DNA of 64,000 nucleotides from Bugula neritina (GCA_964035545.1 CAXIUT010000230.1:558001-622000); one strand, 5' to 3'; shown: positions 30,301 to 46,700, numbered from the stretch's first letter. Notes: generated by a model from the sequence alone, not told the origin. Numbers and translations: made by a program.

Positions 30301-32567
30301 TACTGAAATACACTGCAGAATACTGAAATACACTGTAACATACTGAAATATACTGCAAAATACTGAAATACACTGCTACATACTGAAAAATACTGCGACA
30401 CACTGCGACATACTGCAACATACTAAAATACACTGTAACATATTGAAATACACTGCAACACATTGAAATATGCTGCAATGTACCGAAATATATGGTAAAC
30501 TACTGAAATATACTGTCACACATTGAAAAATACTGACACATACTGAAATATACTGCGACACAGTGCAATATACTGTAACATACTGAAATATGCTGTAGCA
30601 CACTGAAATACACTGCAACTCACTGAAATATACTGCAACATACTGAAATACACTGTAACATATTGAAATATACTGCAACATACTGCAATACACTGCAACA
30701 TACTACAACATATTGAAAGACACTGCAACACATTGAAATACACTGTAACATACTGAAATATACTGCAACATACTGAAATATACTGCTACATACTGAAATA
30801 TACAGCAACACACTGCAACATACTGCAACATACTAAAATACACTGTAACATAATGAAATACACTGCAACATACTGAAATACACTGCAAAATACTGAAATA
30901 CACTGTAACATACTGAAATATACTGCAACATACTGAAATACACTGCTACATACTGAAATATACGGCAACACACTGCAACATACTGAAACATACTGAAATA
31001 CACTGTAACATACTGAAATTCACTGCAACATACTACAACATTTTGAAATACACTGCAATACATTGAAATATACTGCAACATACCTAAATATACGGTAATA
31101 TACCAAAATACACTGTAACATAATGAAAAATACTGCAACATACTGAAATACACTTCAACACACTGAAAAACACTGCAAAATACTGTAACACACTGAATGA
31201 TACTGCAAAATACTGAAATACACTGCTACATACTGAAATATACTGCAACACACTGCAACATACTGCAACATACTAAAATATGCTGCAACATACTGAAATA
31301 CACTGCAAAATACTGAAATACACTGTAACATACTGAAATACACTGCAAAATACTACAACATATTGAAATACACTGCAATACAATGAAGTATACTGCAACA
31401 TACCTAAATATACGGTAATATACTGAAATATACTGTAACACATTGAAAAATACTGCAAAATACTGAAATACACTGCAACATACTACAACATACTGAAATA
31501 CGCTGTAATACATTGAAATACACTGCAACACATTGAAATAAACTGTAACTCGCTGAAACATACTGTAACTCACTGAAATATAGTGTAATATACGGAAATG
31601 TACTGTAAAATAATGGAATATACTGTAACACACTGAAATATACTGCAACATAATGAAATACACTGTAACATACTGAAATACACTGCAACATCCCGCAACA
31701 TATTGAAATACACTGCAGCACACTGCAACATACTAAAATATACTGCAACATACTGAAATACACTGCAAAATACTGAAATATACTGCAACATACTGCAACA
31801 TACTAAAATACACTGTAACATATTGAAATACACTGCAACACATTGAAATATACGGCAAAATACTGAAATACACTGCTACATACTGAAATATACTGCAACA
31901 CACTGCAACATACTGCAACATACTAAAATTTACTGCAACATACTGAAATACACTGCAGAATACTGAAATACACTGTAACATACTGAAATATACTGCGACA
32001 CATTGCAATATACTGTAACATACTGAAATATGCTGTAGCACATTGAAATAATCTGCAACTCACTGAAATATACTGCAACACACTGCAACATACTGCAACA
32101 TACTAAAATTTACTGCAACATACTGAAATACAGTGCTACATACTGAAATATACTGCAACATACTGCAACATACTGAAATACACTGTAACAAACTGAAATA
32201 CACTGCAACATACTACAACATTTTGAAACACACTGCAACACATTGAAATATACTGCAACATTCCTAAATATACGGTAATATATCAAAATATACTGTAACA
32301 CATTGAAAAATACTGCAACATACTGAAATACACTGCATTACACTGAAAAACATTGCAAAATACTGTAACACACTGAAATATACTGCAAAACACTGAAATA
32401 CACTGCTACATACTGAAATATACTGCAACACAGTGCAACATACTACAACATACTAAAATATACTGCAACATACTGAAATACACTGCAGAATACTGATATA
32501 CACTGTAACATACTGAAATACACTGCAAAATACTACAACATTTTGAAATACACTGCAATACATTGAA
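24358..32567. repeat. Second copy of the approximately 8.2-kb segmental duplication
   Basis: This is the partner of 15,741-23,880. It includes the tail of U4 and nearly all of U5. The two copies differ by scattered single bases and by two in-register indels (210 and 280 bases). It is separated from the first copy by about 480 bases of filler, so the two are near-adjacent, not strictly tandem. Confidence 0.82.
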
Positions 32568-32738
32568 ATATACTGCAACTTACCTAAATATACGGTAATA
32601 TACTGAAATATACTGTAACACATTGAAAAATACTACAAAATACTGAAATACACTGCAACATACTACAACATACTGAAATACGCTGTAATACATTGAATAT
32701 ACTGCAACATACCTAAATATGCGGTAATATACTGAAAT
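27342..32738. repeat. Higher-order unit U5 (5397 bases)
   Basis: B is at 27342, A at 28608 and D at 32280. B-to-A is 1266, shortened by exactly 210 bases. The junction is at 28,441-28,450 ('atactctaac'), and the missing part corresponds to about 19,826-20,035 in U4. D-to-B is 459. The unit keeps the 280-base piece (30,423-30,702) that U4 lacks. Confidence 0.85.
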
Positions 32739-35700
32739 AAACTATAACACATTGAAAATACTGCAACATACTGAAATACACTGCAACACACCGAAATATA
32801 CTGCAAAATAAAACAACATACTGAAATACACTGTAACATATTGAAATACACTGTAACACATTGAAATATACTGCAACATACCGAGATATATTGTAAACTA
32901 CTGAAATATACTGTAACACATTGAAAAATACTGCAACATACTGAAATTTACTGCGACACATTGCAATATACTGTAACATACTGAAATACACTGTAACATA
33001 TTGAAATATACTGCAACATACTGCAATACACTGCAACATACTACAACATATTGAAAGACACTGCAACACATTGAAATACACTGTAACATACTGAAATATA
33101 CTGCAACATACTGAAATATACTGCTACATACTGAAATATACAGCAACACACTGCAACATACTGCAACATACTAAAATACACTGTAACATAATGAAATACA
33201 CTGCAACATACTGAAATACACTGCAAAATACTGAAATACACTGTAACATACTGAAATATACTGCAACATACTGAAATACACTGCTACATACTGAAATATA
33301 CGGCAACACACTGCAACATACTGAAACATACTGAAATACACTGTAACATACTGAAATTCACTGCAACATACTACAACATTTTGAAATACACTGCAACACA
33401 TTGAAATATACTGCAACATACCTAAATATACGGTAATATACCAAAATACACTGTAACATAATGAAAAATACTGCAACATACTGAAATACACTTCAACACA
33501 CTGAAAAACACTGCAAAATACTGTAACACACTGAATGATACTGCAAAATACTGAAATACACTGCTACAGACTGAAATATACTGCAACACACTGCAACATA
33601 CTGCAACATACTAAAATATGCTGCAACATACTGAAATACACTGCAAAAGACTGAAATACACTGTAACATACTGAAATACACTGCAAAATACTACAACATA
33701 TTGAAATACACTGCAATACATTGAAGTATACTGCAACATACCTAAATATACGGTAATATACTGAAATATACTGTAACACATTGAAAAATACTGCAAAATA
33801 CTGAAATACACTGTAACATACTGAAATATACTGCAACATACTGAAATACACTGCTACGTACTGAAATATACTGCAACATACTGCAACATACTAAAATACA
33901 CTGTAACATATTGAAATACACTGCAACACATTGAAATATACGGCAAAATACTGAAATACACTGCTACATACTGAAATATACTGCAACACACTGCAACATA
34001 CTGCAACATACTAAAATTTACTGCAACATACTGAAATACACTGCAGAATACTGAAATACACTGTAACATACTGAAATATACTGCAAAATACTGAAATACA
34101 CTGCTACATACTGAAAAATACTGCAACACACTGCGACATACTGCAACATACTAAAATACACTGTAACATATTGAAATACACTGCAACACATTGAAATATG
34201 CTGCAATGTACCGAAATATATGGTAAACTACTGAAATATACTGTCACACATTGAAAAATACTGACACATACTGAAATATACTGCGACACAGTGCAATATA
34301 CTGTAACATACTGAAATATGCTGTAGCACACTGAAATACACTGCAACTCACTGAAATATACTGCAACATACTGAAATACACTGTAACATATTGAAATATA
34401 CTGCAACATACTGCAATACACTGCAACATACTACAACATATTGAAAGACACTGCAACACATTGAAATACACTGTAACATACTGAAATATACTGCAACATA
34501 CTGAAATACACTGCAAAATACTGAAATACACTGTAACATACTGAAATACACTGCAAAATACTACAACATATTGAAATACACTGCAATACATTGAAGTATA
34601 CTGCAACATACCTAAATATACGGTAATATACTGAAATATACTGTAACACATTGAAAAATACTGCAAAATACTGAAATACACTGCAACATACTACAACATA
34701 CTGAAATACGCTGTAATACATTGAAATACACTGCAACACATTGAAATAAACTGTAACTCGCTGAAACATACTGTAACTCACTGAAATATAGTGTAATATA
34801 CGGAAATGTACTGTAAAATAATGGAATATACTGTAACACACTGAAATATACTGCAACATAATGAAATACACTGTAACATACTGAAATACACTGCAACATC
34901 CCGCAACATATTGAAATACACTGCAGCACACTGCAACATACTAAAATATACTGCAACATACTGAAATACACTGCAAAATACTGAAATATACTGCAACATA
35001 CTGCAACATACTAAAATACACTGTAACATATTGAAATACACTGCAACACATTGAAATATACGGCAAAATACTGAAATACACTGCTACATACTGAAATATA
35101 CTGCAACACACTGCAACATACTGCAACATACTAAAATTTACTGCAACATACTGAAATACACTGCAGAATACTGAAATACACTGTAACATACTGAAATATA
35201 CTGCGACACATTGCAATATACTGTAACATACTGAAATATGCTGTAGCACATTGAAATACACTGCAACTCACTGAAATATACTGCAACATACTGAAATACA
35301 CTGTAACATATTGAAATACACTGCAACATACTGAAATACAGTGCTACATACTGAAATATACTGCAACATACTGCAACATACTGAAATACACTGTAACAAA
35401 CTGAAATACACTGCAACATACTACAACATTTTGAAACACACTGCAACACATTGAAATATACTGCAACATTCCTAAATATACGATAATATATCAAAATATA
35501 CTGTAACACATTGAAAAATACTGCAACATACTGAAATACACTGCATTACACTGAAAAACATTGCAAAATACTGTAACACACTGAAATATACTGCAAAACA
35601 CTGAAATACACTGCTACATACTGAAATATACTGCAACACAGTGCAACATACTACAACATACTAAAATATACTGCAACATACTGAAATACACTGCAGAATA

Positions 35701-35946
35701 CTGATATACACTGTAACATACTGAAATACACTGCAAAATACTACAACACTTTGAAATACACTGCAATACATTGAAATATACTGCAACTTACCTAAATATA
35801 CGGTAATATACTGAAATATACTGTAACACATTGAAAAATACTACAAAATACTGAAATACACTGCAACATACTACAACATACTGAAATACGCTGTAATACA
35901 TTGAATATACTGCAACATACCTAAATATGCGGTAATATACTGAAAT
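32739..35946. repeat. Higher-order unit U6 (3208 bases)
   Basis: B is at 32739 and D at 35488; landmark A has been lost. The sequence leaves the B-to-A segment near 32,985 and joins sequence like 30,650. Two private variants, 'ctacagactg' near 33,566 and 'caaaagactg' near 33,647, recur 3208 bases on in U7 but not in U8. I found no difference from U7 wherever I compared them. Confidence 0.88.
33811..34680. repeat. 870-base in-register insertion that makes 2338-base units into 3208-base units
   Basis: U8 goes directly from 'aaaatactgaaatacactg' at about 40,213 to 'caacatactacaacatac'. In U6 the same two sequences are 870 bases apart. The insert begins with sequence like 30,091-30,720 (with 'gctacgtactg' near 33,854). 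It ends with a second copy of 33,630-33,810, for instance 'ttgaagtata' at 33,721 and 34,591. U7 carries the same insert at 37,019-37,888. Confidence 0.78.
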
Positions 35947-38900
35947 AAACTATAACACATTGAAAATACTGCAACATACTGAAATACACTGCAACACACC
36001 GAAATATACTGCAAAATAAAACAACATACTGAAATACACTGTAACATATTGAAATACACTGTAACACATTGAAATATACTGCAACATACCGAGATATATT
36101 GTAAACTACTGAAATATACTGTAACACATTGAAAAATACTGCAACATACTGAAATTTACTGCGACACATTGCAATATACTGTAACATACTGAAATACACT
36201 GTAACATATTGAAATATACTGCAACATACTGCAATACACTGCAACATACTACAACATATTGAAAGACACTGCAACACATTGAAATACACTGTAACATACT
36301 GAAATATACTGCAACATACTGAAATATACTGCTACATACTGAAATATACAGCAACACACTGCAACATACTGCAACATACTAAAATACACTGTAACATAAT
36401 GAAATACACTGCAACATACTGAAATACACTGCAAAATACTGAAATACACTGTAACATACTGAAATATACTGCAACATACTGAAATACACTGCTACATACT
36501 GAAATATACGGCAACACACTGCAACATACTGAAACATACTGAAATACACTGTAACATACTGAAATTCACTGCAACATACTACAACATTTTGAAATACACT
36601 GCAACACATTGAAATATACTGCAACATACCTAAATATACGGTAATATACCAAAATACACTGTAACATAATGAAAAATACTGCAACATACTGAAATACACT
36701 TCAACACACTGAAAAACACTGCAAAATACTGTAACACACTGAATGATACTGCAAAATACTGAAATACACTGCTACAGACTGAAATATACTGCAACACACT
36801 GCAACATACTGCAACATACTAAAATATGCTGCAACATACTGAAATACACTGCAAAAGACTGAAATACACTGTAACATACTGAAATACACTGCAAAATACT
36901 ACAACATATTGAAATACACTGCAATACATTGAAGTATACTGCAACATACCTAAATATACGGTAATATACTGAAATATACTGTAACACATTGAAAAATACT
37001 GCAAAATACTGAAATACACTGTAACATACTGAAATATACTGCAACATACTGAAATACACTGCTACGTACTGAAATATACTGCAACATACTGCAACATACT
37101 AAAATACACTGTAACATATTGAAATACACTGCAACACATTGAAATATACGGCAAAATACTGAAATACACTGCTACATACTGAAATATACTGCAACACACT
37201 GCAACATACTGCAACATACTAAAATTTACTGCAACATACTGAAATACACTGCAGAATACTGAAATACACTGTAACATACTGAAATATACTGCAAAATACT
37301 GAAATACACTGCTACATACTGAAAAATACTGCAACACACTGCGACATACTGCAACATACTAAAATACACTGTAACATATTGAAATACACTGCAACACATT
37401 GAAATATGCTGCAATGTACCGAAATATATGGTAAACTACTGAAATATACTGTCACACATTGAAAAATACTGACACATACTGAAATATACTGCGACACAGT
37501 GCAATATACTGTAACATACTGAAATATGCTGTAGCACACTGAAATACACTGCAACTCACTGAAATATACTGCAACATACTGAAATACACTGTAACATATT
37601 GAAATATACTGCAACATACTGCAATACACTGCAACATACTACAACATATTGAAAGACACTGCAACACATTGAAATACACTGTAACATACTGAAATATACT
37701 GCAACATACTGAAATACACTGCAAAATACTGAAATACACTGTAACATACTGAAATACACTGCAAAATACTACAACATATTGAAATACACTGCAATACATT
37801 GAAGTATACTGCAACATACCTAAATATACGGTAATATACTGAAATATACTGTAACACATTGAAAAATACTGCAAAATACTGAAATACACTGCAACATACT
37901 ACAACATACTGAAATACGCTGTAATACATTGAAATACACTGCAACACATTGAAATAAACTGTAACTCGCTGAAACATACTGTAACTCACTGAAATATAGT
38001 GTAATATACGGAAATGTACTGTAAAATAATGGAATATACTGTAACACACTGAAATATACTGCAACATAATGAAATACACTGTAACATACTGAAATACACT
38101 GCAACATCCCGCAACATATTGAAATACACTGCAGCACACTGCAACATACTAAAATATACTGCAACATACTGAAATACACTGCAAAATACTGAAATATACT
38201 GCAACATACTGCAACATACTAAAATACACTGTAACATATTGAAATACACTGCAACACATTGAAATATACGGCAAAATACTGAAATACACTGCTACATACT
38301 GAAATATACTGCAACACACTGCAACATACTGCAACATACTAAAATTTACTGCAACATACTGAAATACACTGCAGAATACTGAAATACACTGTAACATACT
38401 GAAATATACTGCGACACATTGCAATATACTGTAACATACTGAAATATGCTGTAGCACATTGAAATACACTGCAACTCACTGAAATATACTGCAACATACT
38501 GAAATACACTGTAACATATTGAAATACACTGCAACATACTGAAATACAGTGCTACATACTGAAATATACTGCAACATACTGCAACATACTGAAATACACT
38601 GTAACAAACTGAAATACACTGCAACATACTACAACATTTTGAAACACACTGCAACACATTGAAATATACTGCAACATTCCTAAATATACGATAATATATC
38701 AAAATATACTGTAACACATTGAAAAATACTGCAACATACTGAAATACACTGCATTACACTGAAAAACATTGCAAAATACTGTAACACACTGAAATATACT
38801 GCAAAACACTGAAATACACTGCTACATACTGAAATATACTGCAACACAGTGCAACATACTACAACATACTAAAATATACTGCAACATACTGAAATACACT

Positions 38901-39154
38901 GCAGAATACTGATATACACTGTAACATACTGAAATACACTGCAAAATACTACAACACTTTGAAATACACTGCAATACATTGAAATATACTGCAACTTACC
39001 TAAATATACGGTAATATACTGAAATATACTGTAACACATTGAAAAATACTACAAAATACTGAAATACACTGCAACATACTACAACATACTGAAATACGCT
39101 GTAATACATTGAATATACTGCAACATACCTAAATATGCGGTAATATACTGAAAT
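35947..39154. repeat. Higher-order unit U7 (3208 bases, apparent exact copy of U6)
   Basis: B is at 35947 and D at 38696, with the same spacing as U6. Every open minus-strand stretch has the same translation as its partner 3208 bases upstream. Variants such as 'cgataatatatc' (35,481 and 38,690) and 'acaacactttg' are shared. The 3208-base periodicity covers about 32,110-40,220, or roughly 2.5 copies. The earliest part (32,270-32,550) differs from the later copies by about two substitutions. Confidence 0.88.
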
Positions 39155-41492
39155 AAACTATAACACATTGAAAATACTGCAACATACTGAAATACACTGC
39201 AACACACCGAAATATACTGCAAAATAAAACAACATACTGAAATACACTGTAACATATTGAAATACACTGTAACACATTGAAATATACTGCAACATACCGA
39301 GATATATTGTAAACTACTGAAATATACTGTAACACATTGAAAAATACTGCAACATACTGAAATTTACTGCGACACATTGCAATATACTGTAACATACTGA
39401 AATACACTGTAACATATTGAAATATACTGCAACATACTGCAATACACTGCAACATACTACAACATATTGAAAGACACTGCAACACATTGAAATACACTGT
39501 AACATACTGAAATATACTGCAACATACTGAAATATACTGCTACATACTGAAATATACAGCAACACACTGCAACATACTGCAACATACTAAAATACACTGT
39601 AACATAATGAAATACACTGCAACATACTGAAATACACTGCAAAATACTGAAATACACTGTAACATACTGAAATATACTGCAACATACTGAAATACACTGC
39701 TACATACTGAAATATACGGCAACACACTGCAACATACTGAAACATACTGAAATACACTGTAACATACTGAAATTCACTGCAACATACTACAACATTTTGA
39801 AATACACTGCAACACATTGAAATATACTGCAACATACCTAAATATACGGTAATATACCAAAATACACTGTAACATAATGAAAAATACTGCAACATACTGA
39901 AATACACTTCAACACACTGAAAAACACTGCAAAATACTGTAACACACTGAATGATACTGCAAAATACTGAAATACACTGCTACATACTGAAATATACTGC
40001 AACACACTGCAACATACTGCAACATACTAAAATATGCTGCAACATACTGAAATACACTGCAAAATACTGAAATACACTGTAACATACTGAAATACACTGC
40101 AAAATACTACAACATATTGAAATACACTGCAATACATTGAAGTATACTGCAACATACCTAAATATACGGTAATATACTGAAATATACTGTAACACATTGA
40201 AAAATACTGCAAAATACTGAAATACACTGCAACATACTACAACATACTGAAATACGCTGTAATACATTGAAATACACTGCAACACATTGAAATAAACTGT
40301 AACTCGCTGAAACATACTGTAACTCACTGAAATATAGTGTAATATACGGAAATGTACTGTAAAATAATGGAATATACTGTAACATACTGAAATATACTGC
40401 AACATAATGAAATACACTGTAACATACTGAAATACACTGCAACATCCCGCAACATATTGAAATACACTGCAGCACACTGCAACATACTAAAATATACTGC
40501 AACATACTGAAATACACTGCAAAATACTGAAATATACTGCAACATACTGCAACATACTAAAATACACTGTAACATATTGAAATACACTGCAACACATTGA
40601 AATATACGGCAAAATACTGAAATACACTGCTACATACTGAAATATACTGCAACACACTGCAACATACTGCAACATACTAAAATTTACTGCAACATACTGA
40701 AATACACTGCAGAATACTGAAATACACTGTAACATACTGAAATATACTGCGACACATTGCAATATACTGTAACATACTGAAATATGCTGTAGCACATTGA
40801 AATACACTGCAACTCACTGAAATATACTGCAACATACTGAAATACACTGTAACATATTGAAATACACTGCAACATACTGAAATACAGTGCTACATACTGA
40901 AATATACTGCAACATACTGCAACATACTGAAATACACTGTAACAAACTGAAATACACTGCAACATACTACAACATTTTGAAACACACTGCAACACATTGA
41001 AATATACTGCAACATTTCTAAATATACGGTAATATATCAAAATATACTGTAACACATTGAACAATACTGCAACATACTGAAATACACTGCATTACACTGA
41101 AAAACATTGCAAAATACTGTAACACACTGAAATATACTGCAAAACACTGAAATACACTGCTACATACTGAAATATACTGCAACACAGTGCAACATACTAC
41201 AACATACTAAAATATACTGCAACATACTGAAATACACTGCAGAATACTGATATACACTGTAACATACTGAAATACACTGCAAAATACTACAACATTTTGA
41301 AATACACTGCAATACATTGAAATATACTGCAACTTACCTAAATATACGGTAATATACTGAAATATACTGTAACACATTGAAAAATACTACAAAATACTGA
41401 AATACACTGCAACATACTACAACATACTGAAATACGCTGTAATACATTGAATATACTGCAACATACCTAAATATGCGGTAATATACTGAAAT
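39155..41492. repeat. Higher-order unit U8 (2338 bases, basic form without the 870-base insert)
   Basis: B is at 39155 and D at 41034. It matches U7 up to about 40,220, then follows the arrangement without the insert. It has 'atactg' at both sites where U6 and U7 have 'agactg'. D-to-B is 459. Confidence 0.86.
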
Positions 41493-43779
41493 AAACTATA
41501 ACACATTGAAAATACTGCAACATACTGAAATACACTGCAACACACCGAAATATACTGCAAAATAAAACAACATACTGAAATACACTGTAACATATTGAAA
41601 TACACTGTAACACATTGAAATATACTGCAACATACCGAGATATATTGTAAACTACTGAAATATACTGTAACACATTGAAAAATACTGCAACATACTGAAA
41701 TTTACTGCGACACATTGCAATATACTGTAACATATTGAAATATGCTGTAGCACACTGAAATACACTGCAACTCACTGAAATATACTGCAAAATACTGAAA
41801 TACACTAAAACATATTGAAAAATACTGCAACATACTGAAATCCACTGTAACATACTGAAATACACTGCCAAATACTACAATATATTGAAATACACTGCAA
41901 CGAACCTAAATGTACGGTAAGATACTGAAATATACTGTAACACATTAAAAAGTACAGCAACATACTGAAAGATACTGCAAGATACTGCAACATACTAAAA
42001 TACACTGTAACATAATGAAACACACTGCAACATACTGCATTATACTGACATACACTGGAACATAATGAAATACACTGCAACAAATTGAAGTATACTGCAA
42101 CACACCGAAACATACGGCAACATACTGAAATATACTGCGACAGATTGAAATGTACAGCAACATACTGAAATATACTGCGACACATTGCAATATACTGCAA
42201 CATACTGAAATACGCGGTAATATATTAAAATACACTGCAACACATTGAAATATACTGTAATTCGCTGAAAAATAGTGTAATATACGGAAATGTACTGTAA
42301 CATACTGGAATATACTGTAACACACTGAAGTATACTGCAACATACTGAAATGCAGTGCTACATACTGAAATATAGTGCAACATACTGCAACATACTGAAA
42401 TACACTGTAACATACTGAAATACACTGCAACATACTACAACATACTGAAATACACTGCTACATACTGAAATATACTACTACATACTGCAACATTTGGCAA
42501 CATACTGAAATATACTGCGACACATTGCAATATACTGAAACATACTGAAATATGCTGTAGCACACTGAAATACACTGCAACTCACTGAAATATACTGCAA
42601 CATACTGAAATACACTGTGACATACTGAAATATACTGCGACATACTGCACCATACTGAAATACACTGTAACATACTGAAATACACTGCAACACATTGAAA
42701 TATACTGCAAAATACTGAAATACACTGCTACATACTGAAATATACTGCAACACACTGCAACATACTGCAACATACTGAAATATACTGCGACACATTGCAA
42801 TATACTCTAACATACTGAAATACAGTGCTACATACTGAAATATACTGCAACATACCGAAATACACTGTAACATGTTGAAATATACTGCAACATACCTAAA
42901 TATACGGTAATATACCAAAATATACTGTAACACATTGAAAAATACTGCAACATACTGAAATACACTGCAACCTCTGAAAAACACTGCCAAATACTGTAAC
43001 ACACTCAAATATACTGCAAAACACCGAAATACACTGCTACATACTGAAATATACTGCAACACACTGCAACATACTGCAACATACTAAAATATACTGCAAC
43101 ATACTGAAATACACTGCAAAATACTGAAATACACTGTAACATACTGAAATATACTGCGACACATTGCAATATACTGTAACATACTGAAATATGCTGTAGC
43201 ACACTGAAATACACTGAAACTCACTGAAATATACTGCAACATACTGAAATACACTGTAACATATTGAAATATGCTGCAACATACTGCAACATACTGAAAT
43301 ACACTGGAACATATTGAAATACACTGCAACAAATTGAAGTATACTGCAACACACTGAAACACACTGAAATACACCGCAAAACACTACAACATACTGAAAC
43401 ATACTGCAACATACTGAAATACACTACTACATACTGAAATATACTGCAACATACTGCACCATACTGAAATACACTGTAACATACTGAAATACACTGCAAC
43501 ATAATACAATATATTGAAATACACTGCGACACATTGAAATATACTGCAACATACTGAAATATACTGCGACACATTGCAATATACTGTAACATACTAAAAT
43601 ATACTGCAACATACTGAAATACACTGCAAAATACTACAACATACTGAAATATACTGTAACACATTGAAAAATACTACAAAATACTGAAATACACTGCAAC
43701 ATACTACAAAATACTGAAATACGCTGTAATACATTGAATATACTGCAACATATCTAAATATGCGGTAATATACTGAAAT
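41493..43779. repeat. Higher-order unit U9 (2287 bases, shortest B-type unit)
   Basis: B is at 41493 and A at 42969, with the original 1476 spacing restored. The body between A and the next B is reduced to about 811 bases. It leaves the post-A sequence near 43,640 and joins the pre-B sequence 'actgtaacacattgaaaaa'. There is no D. This is the product of a large deletion or an exchange. Confidence 0.84.
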
Positions 43780-46700
43780 AAACTATAACACATTGAAAAT
43801 ACTGCAACATACTGAAATACACTGCAACACACCGAAATATACTGCAAAATAAAACAACATACTGAAATACACTGTAACATATTGAAATACACTGTAACAC
43901 ATTGAAATATACTGCAACATACCGAGATATATTGTAAACTACTGAAATATACTGTAACACATTGAAAAATACTGCAACATACTGAAATTTACTGCGACAC
44001 ATTGCAATATACTGTAACATACTGAAATATGCTGTAGCACACTGAAATACACTGCAACTCACTGAAATATACTGCAAAATACTGAAATACACTAAAACAT
44101 ATTGAAAAATACTGCAACATACTGAAATACACTGTAACATACTGAAATACACTGCCAAATACTACAACATATTGAAATACACTGCAACGAACCTAAATGT
44201 ACGGTAAGATACTGAAATATACTGTAACACATTAAAAAGTACAGCAACATACTGAAAGATACTGCAAGATACTGCAACATACTAAAATACACTGTAACAT
44301 AATGAAACACACTGCAACATACTGCATTATACTGACATACACTGGAACATAATGAAATACACTGCAACAAATTGAAGTATACTGCAACACACCGAAACAT
44401 ACGGCAACATACTGAAATATACTGCGACAGATTGAAATGTACAGCAACATACTGAAATATACTGCGACACATTGCAATATACTGCAACATACTGAAATAC
44501 GCGGTAATATATTGAAATACACTGCAACACATTGAAATATACTGTAACTCGCTGAAATATAGTGTAATATACGGAAATGTACTGTAACATACTGGAACAT
44601 ACTGTAACACACTGAAGTATACTGCAACATACTGAAATGCAGTGCTACATACTGAAATATACTGCAACATACTGCAACATACTGAAATACACTGTAACAT
44701 ACTGAAATACACTGCAACATACTACAACATACTGAAATACACTGCTACATACTGAAATATACTACTACATACTGCAACATTTGGCAACATACTGAAATAT
44801 ACTGCGACACATTGCAATATACTGAAACATACTGAAATATGCTGTAGCACACTGAAATACACTGCAACTCACTGAAATATACTGCAACATACTGAAATAC
44901 ACTGTGACATACTGAAATATACTGCGACATACTGCACCATACTGAAATACACTGTAACATACTGAAATACACTGCAACACATTAAAATATACTGCAAAAT
45001 ACTGAAATACACTGCTACATACTGAAATATACTGCAACACACTGCAACATACTGCAACATACTGAAATATACTGCGACACATTGCAATATACTCTAACAT
45101 ACTGAAATACAGTGCTACATACTGAAATATACTGCAACATACCAAAATACACTGTAACATGTTGAAATATACTGCAACATACCTAAATATACGGTAATAT
45201 ACCAAAATATACTGTAACACATTGAAAAATACTGCAACATACTGAAATACACTGCAACCTCTGAAAAACACTGCAAAATACTGTAACACACTCAAATATA
45301 CTGCAAAACACCGAAATACACTGCTACATACTGAAATATACTGCAACACACTGCAACATACTGCAACATACTAAAATATACTGCAACATACTGAAATACA
45401 CTGCAAAATACTGAAATACACTGTAACATACTGAAATATACTGCGACACATTGCAATATACTGTAACATACTGAAATATGCTGTAGCACACTGAAATACA
45501 CTGAAACTCACTGAAATATACTGCAACATACTGAAATACACTGTAACATATTGAAATATACTGCAACATACTGCAACATACTGAAATACACTGGAACATA
45601 TTGAAATACACTGCAACAAATTGAAGTATACTGCAACACACTGAAACACACTGAAATACACCGCAAAACACTACAACATACTGAAACATACTGCAACATA
45701 CTGAAATACACTACTACATACTGGAATATACTGCAACATACTGCACCATACTGAAATACACTGCAACATACTGAAATACACTGTAACATACTGAAATTCA
45801 CTGCAACATACTACAACATTTTGAAATACACTGCAGCACATTGAAATATACTGCAACATACCTAAATATACGGTAATATACCAAAATATACTGTAACATC
45901 TTGAAAATTACTGCAACATACTGAAATACACTTCAACACACTGAAAAACACTGCAAAATACTGTAACACACTGAAATATACTGCAAAAAACTGAAATACA
46001 CTGCTACATACTGAAATATACTGCAACACAGTGCAACATACTGCAACATACTAAAATATACTGCAACATACTGAAATACACTGCAAAATACTGAAATACA
46101 CTGTAACATACTGAAATACACTGCAAAATACTACAACATACTGAAATACACTGCAATACATTGAAAAATACTGCAAAATACCGAAATACACTGCAACATA
46201 CTACAACATACTGAAATACGCTGTAATACATTGAAATACACTGCAACACATTGAAATATACTCTAACTCGCTGAAACATACTGTAACTCACTGAAATATA
46301 GTGTAATATACGGAAATATACTGTAAAATACTGGAATATACTGTAACACACTGAAATATACTGCAACATAATGAAATACACTGTAACATACTGAAATACA
46401 CTGCAACATCCCGCAACATATTGAAATACACTGCAGCACACTGCAACATACTGCAACATACTAACATATACTGCAACATACTGAAATACACTGCAAAATA
46501 CTGAAATACACTGTAACATACTGAAATATACTGCAACATACTGCAACATACTAAAATACACTGTAACATATTGAAATACACTGCAACACATTGAAATATA
46601 CGGCAAAATACTGAAATACACTGCTACATACTGAAATATACTGCAACACACTGCAACATACTGCAACATACTAAAATTTACTGCAACATACTGAAATACA

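Noticed and set aside
32739-39154. Calling the identical 3208-base units an assembly error
   Set aside because: Recent unequal exchange explains them equally well, and the sequence alone cannot decide; kept as a finding with a long-read test.
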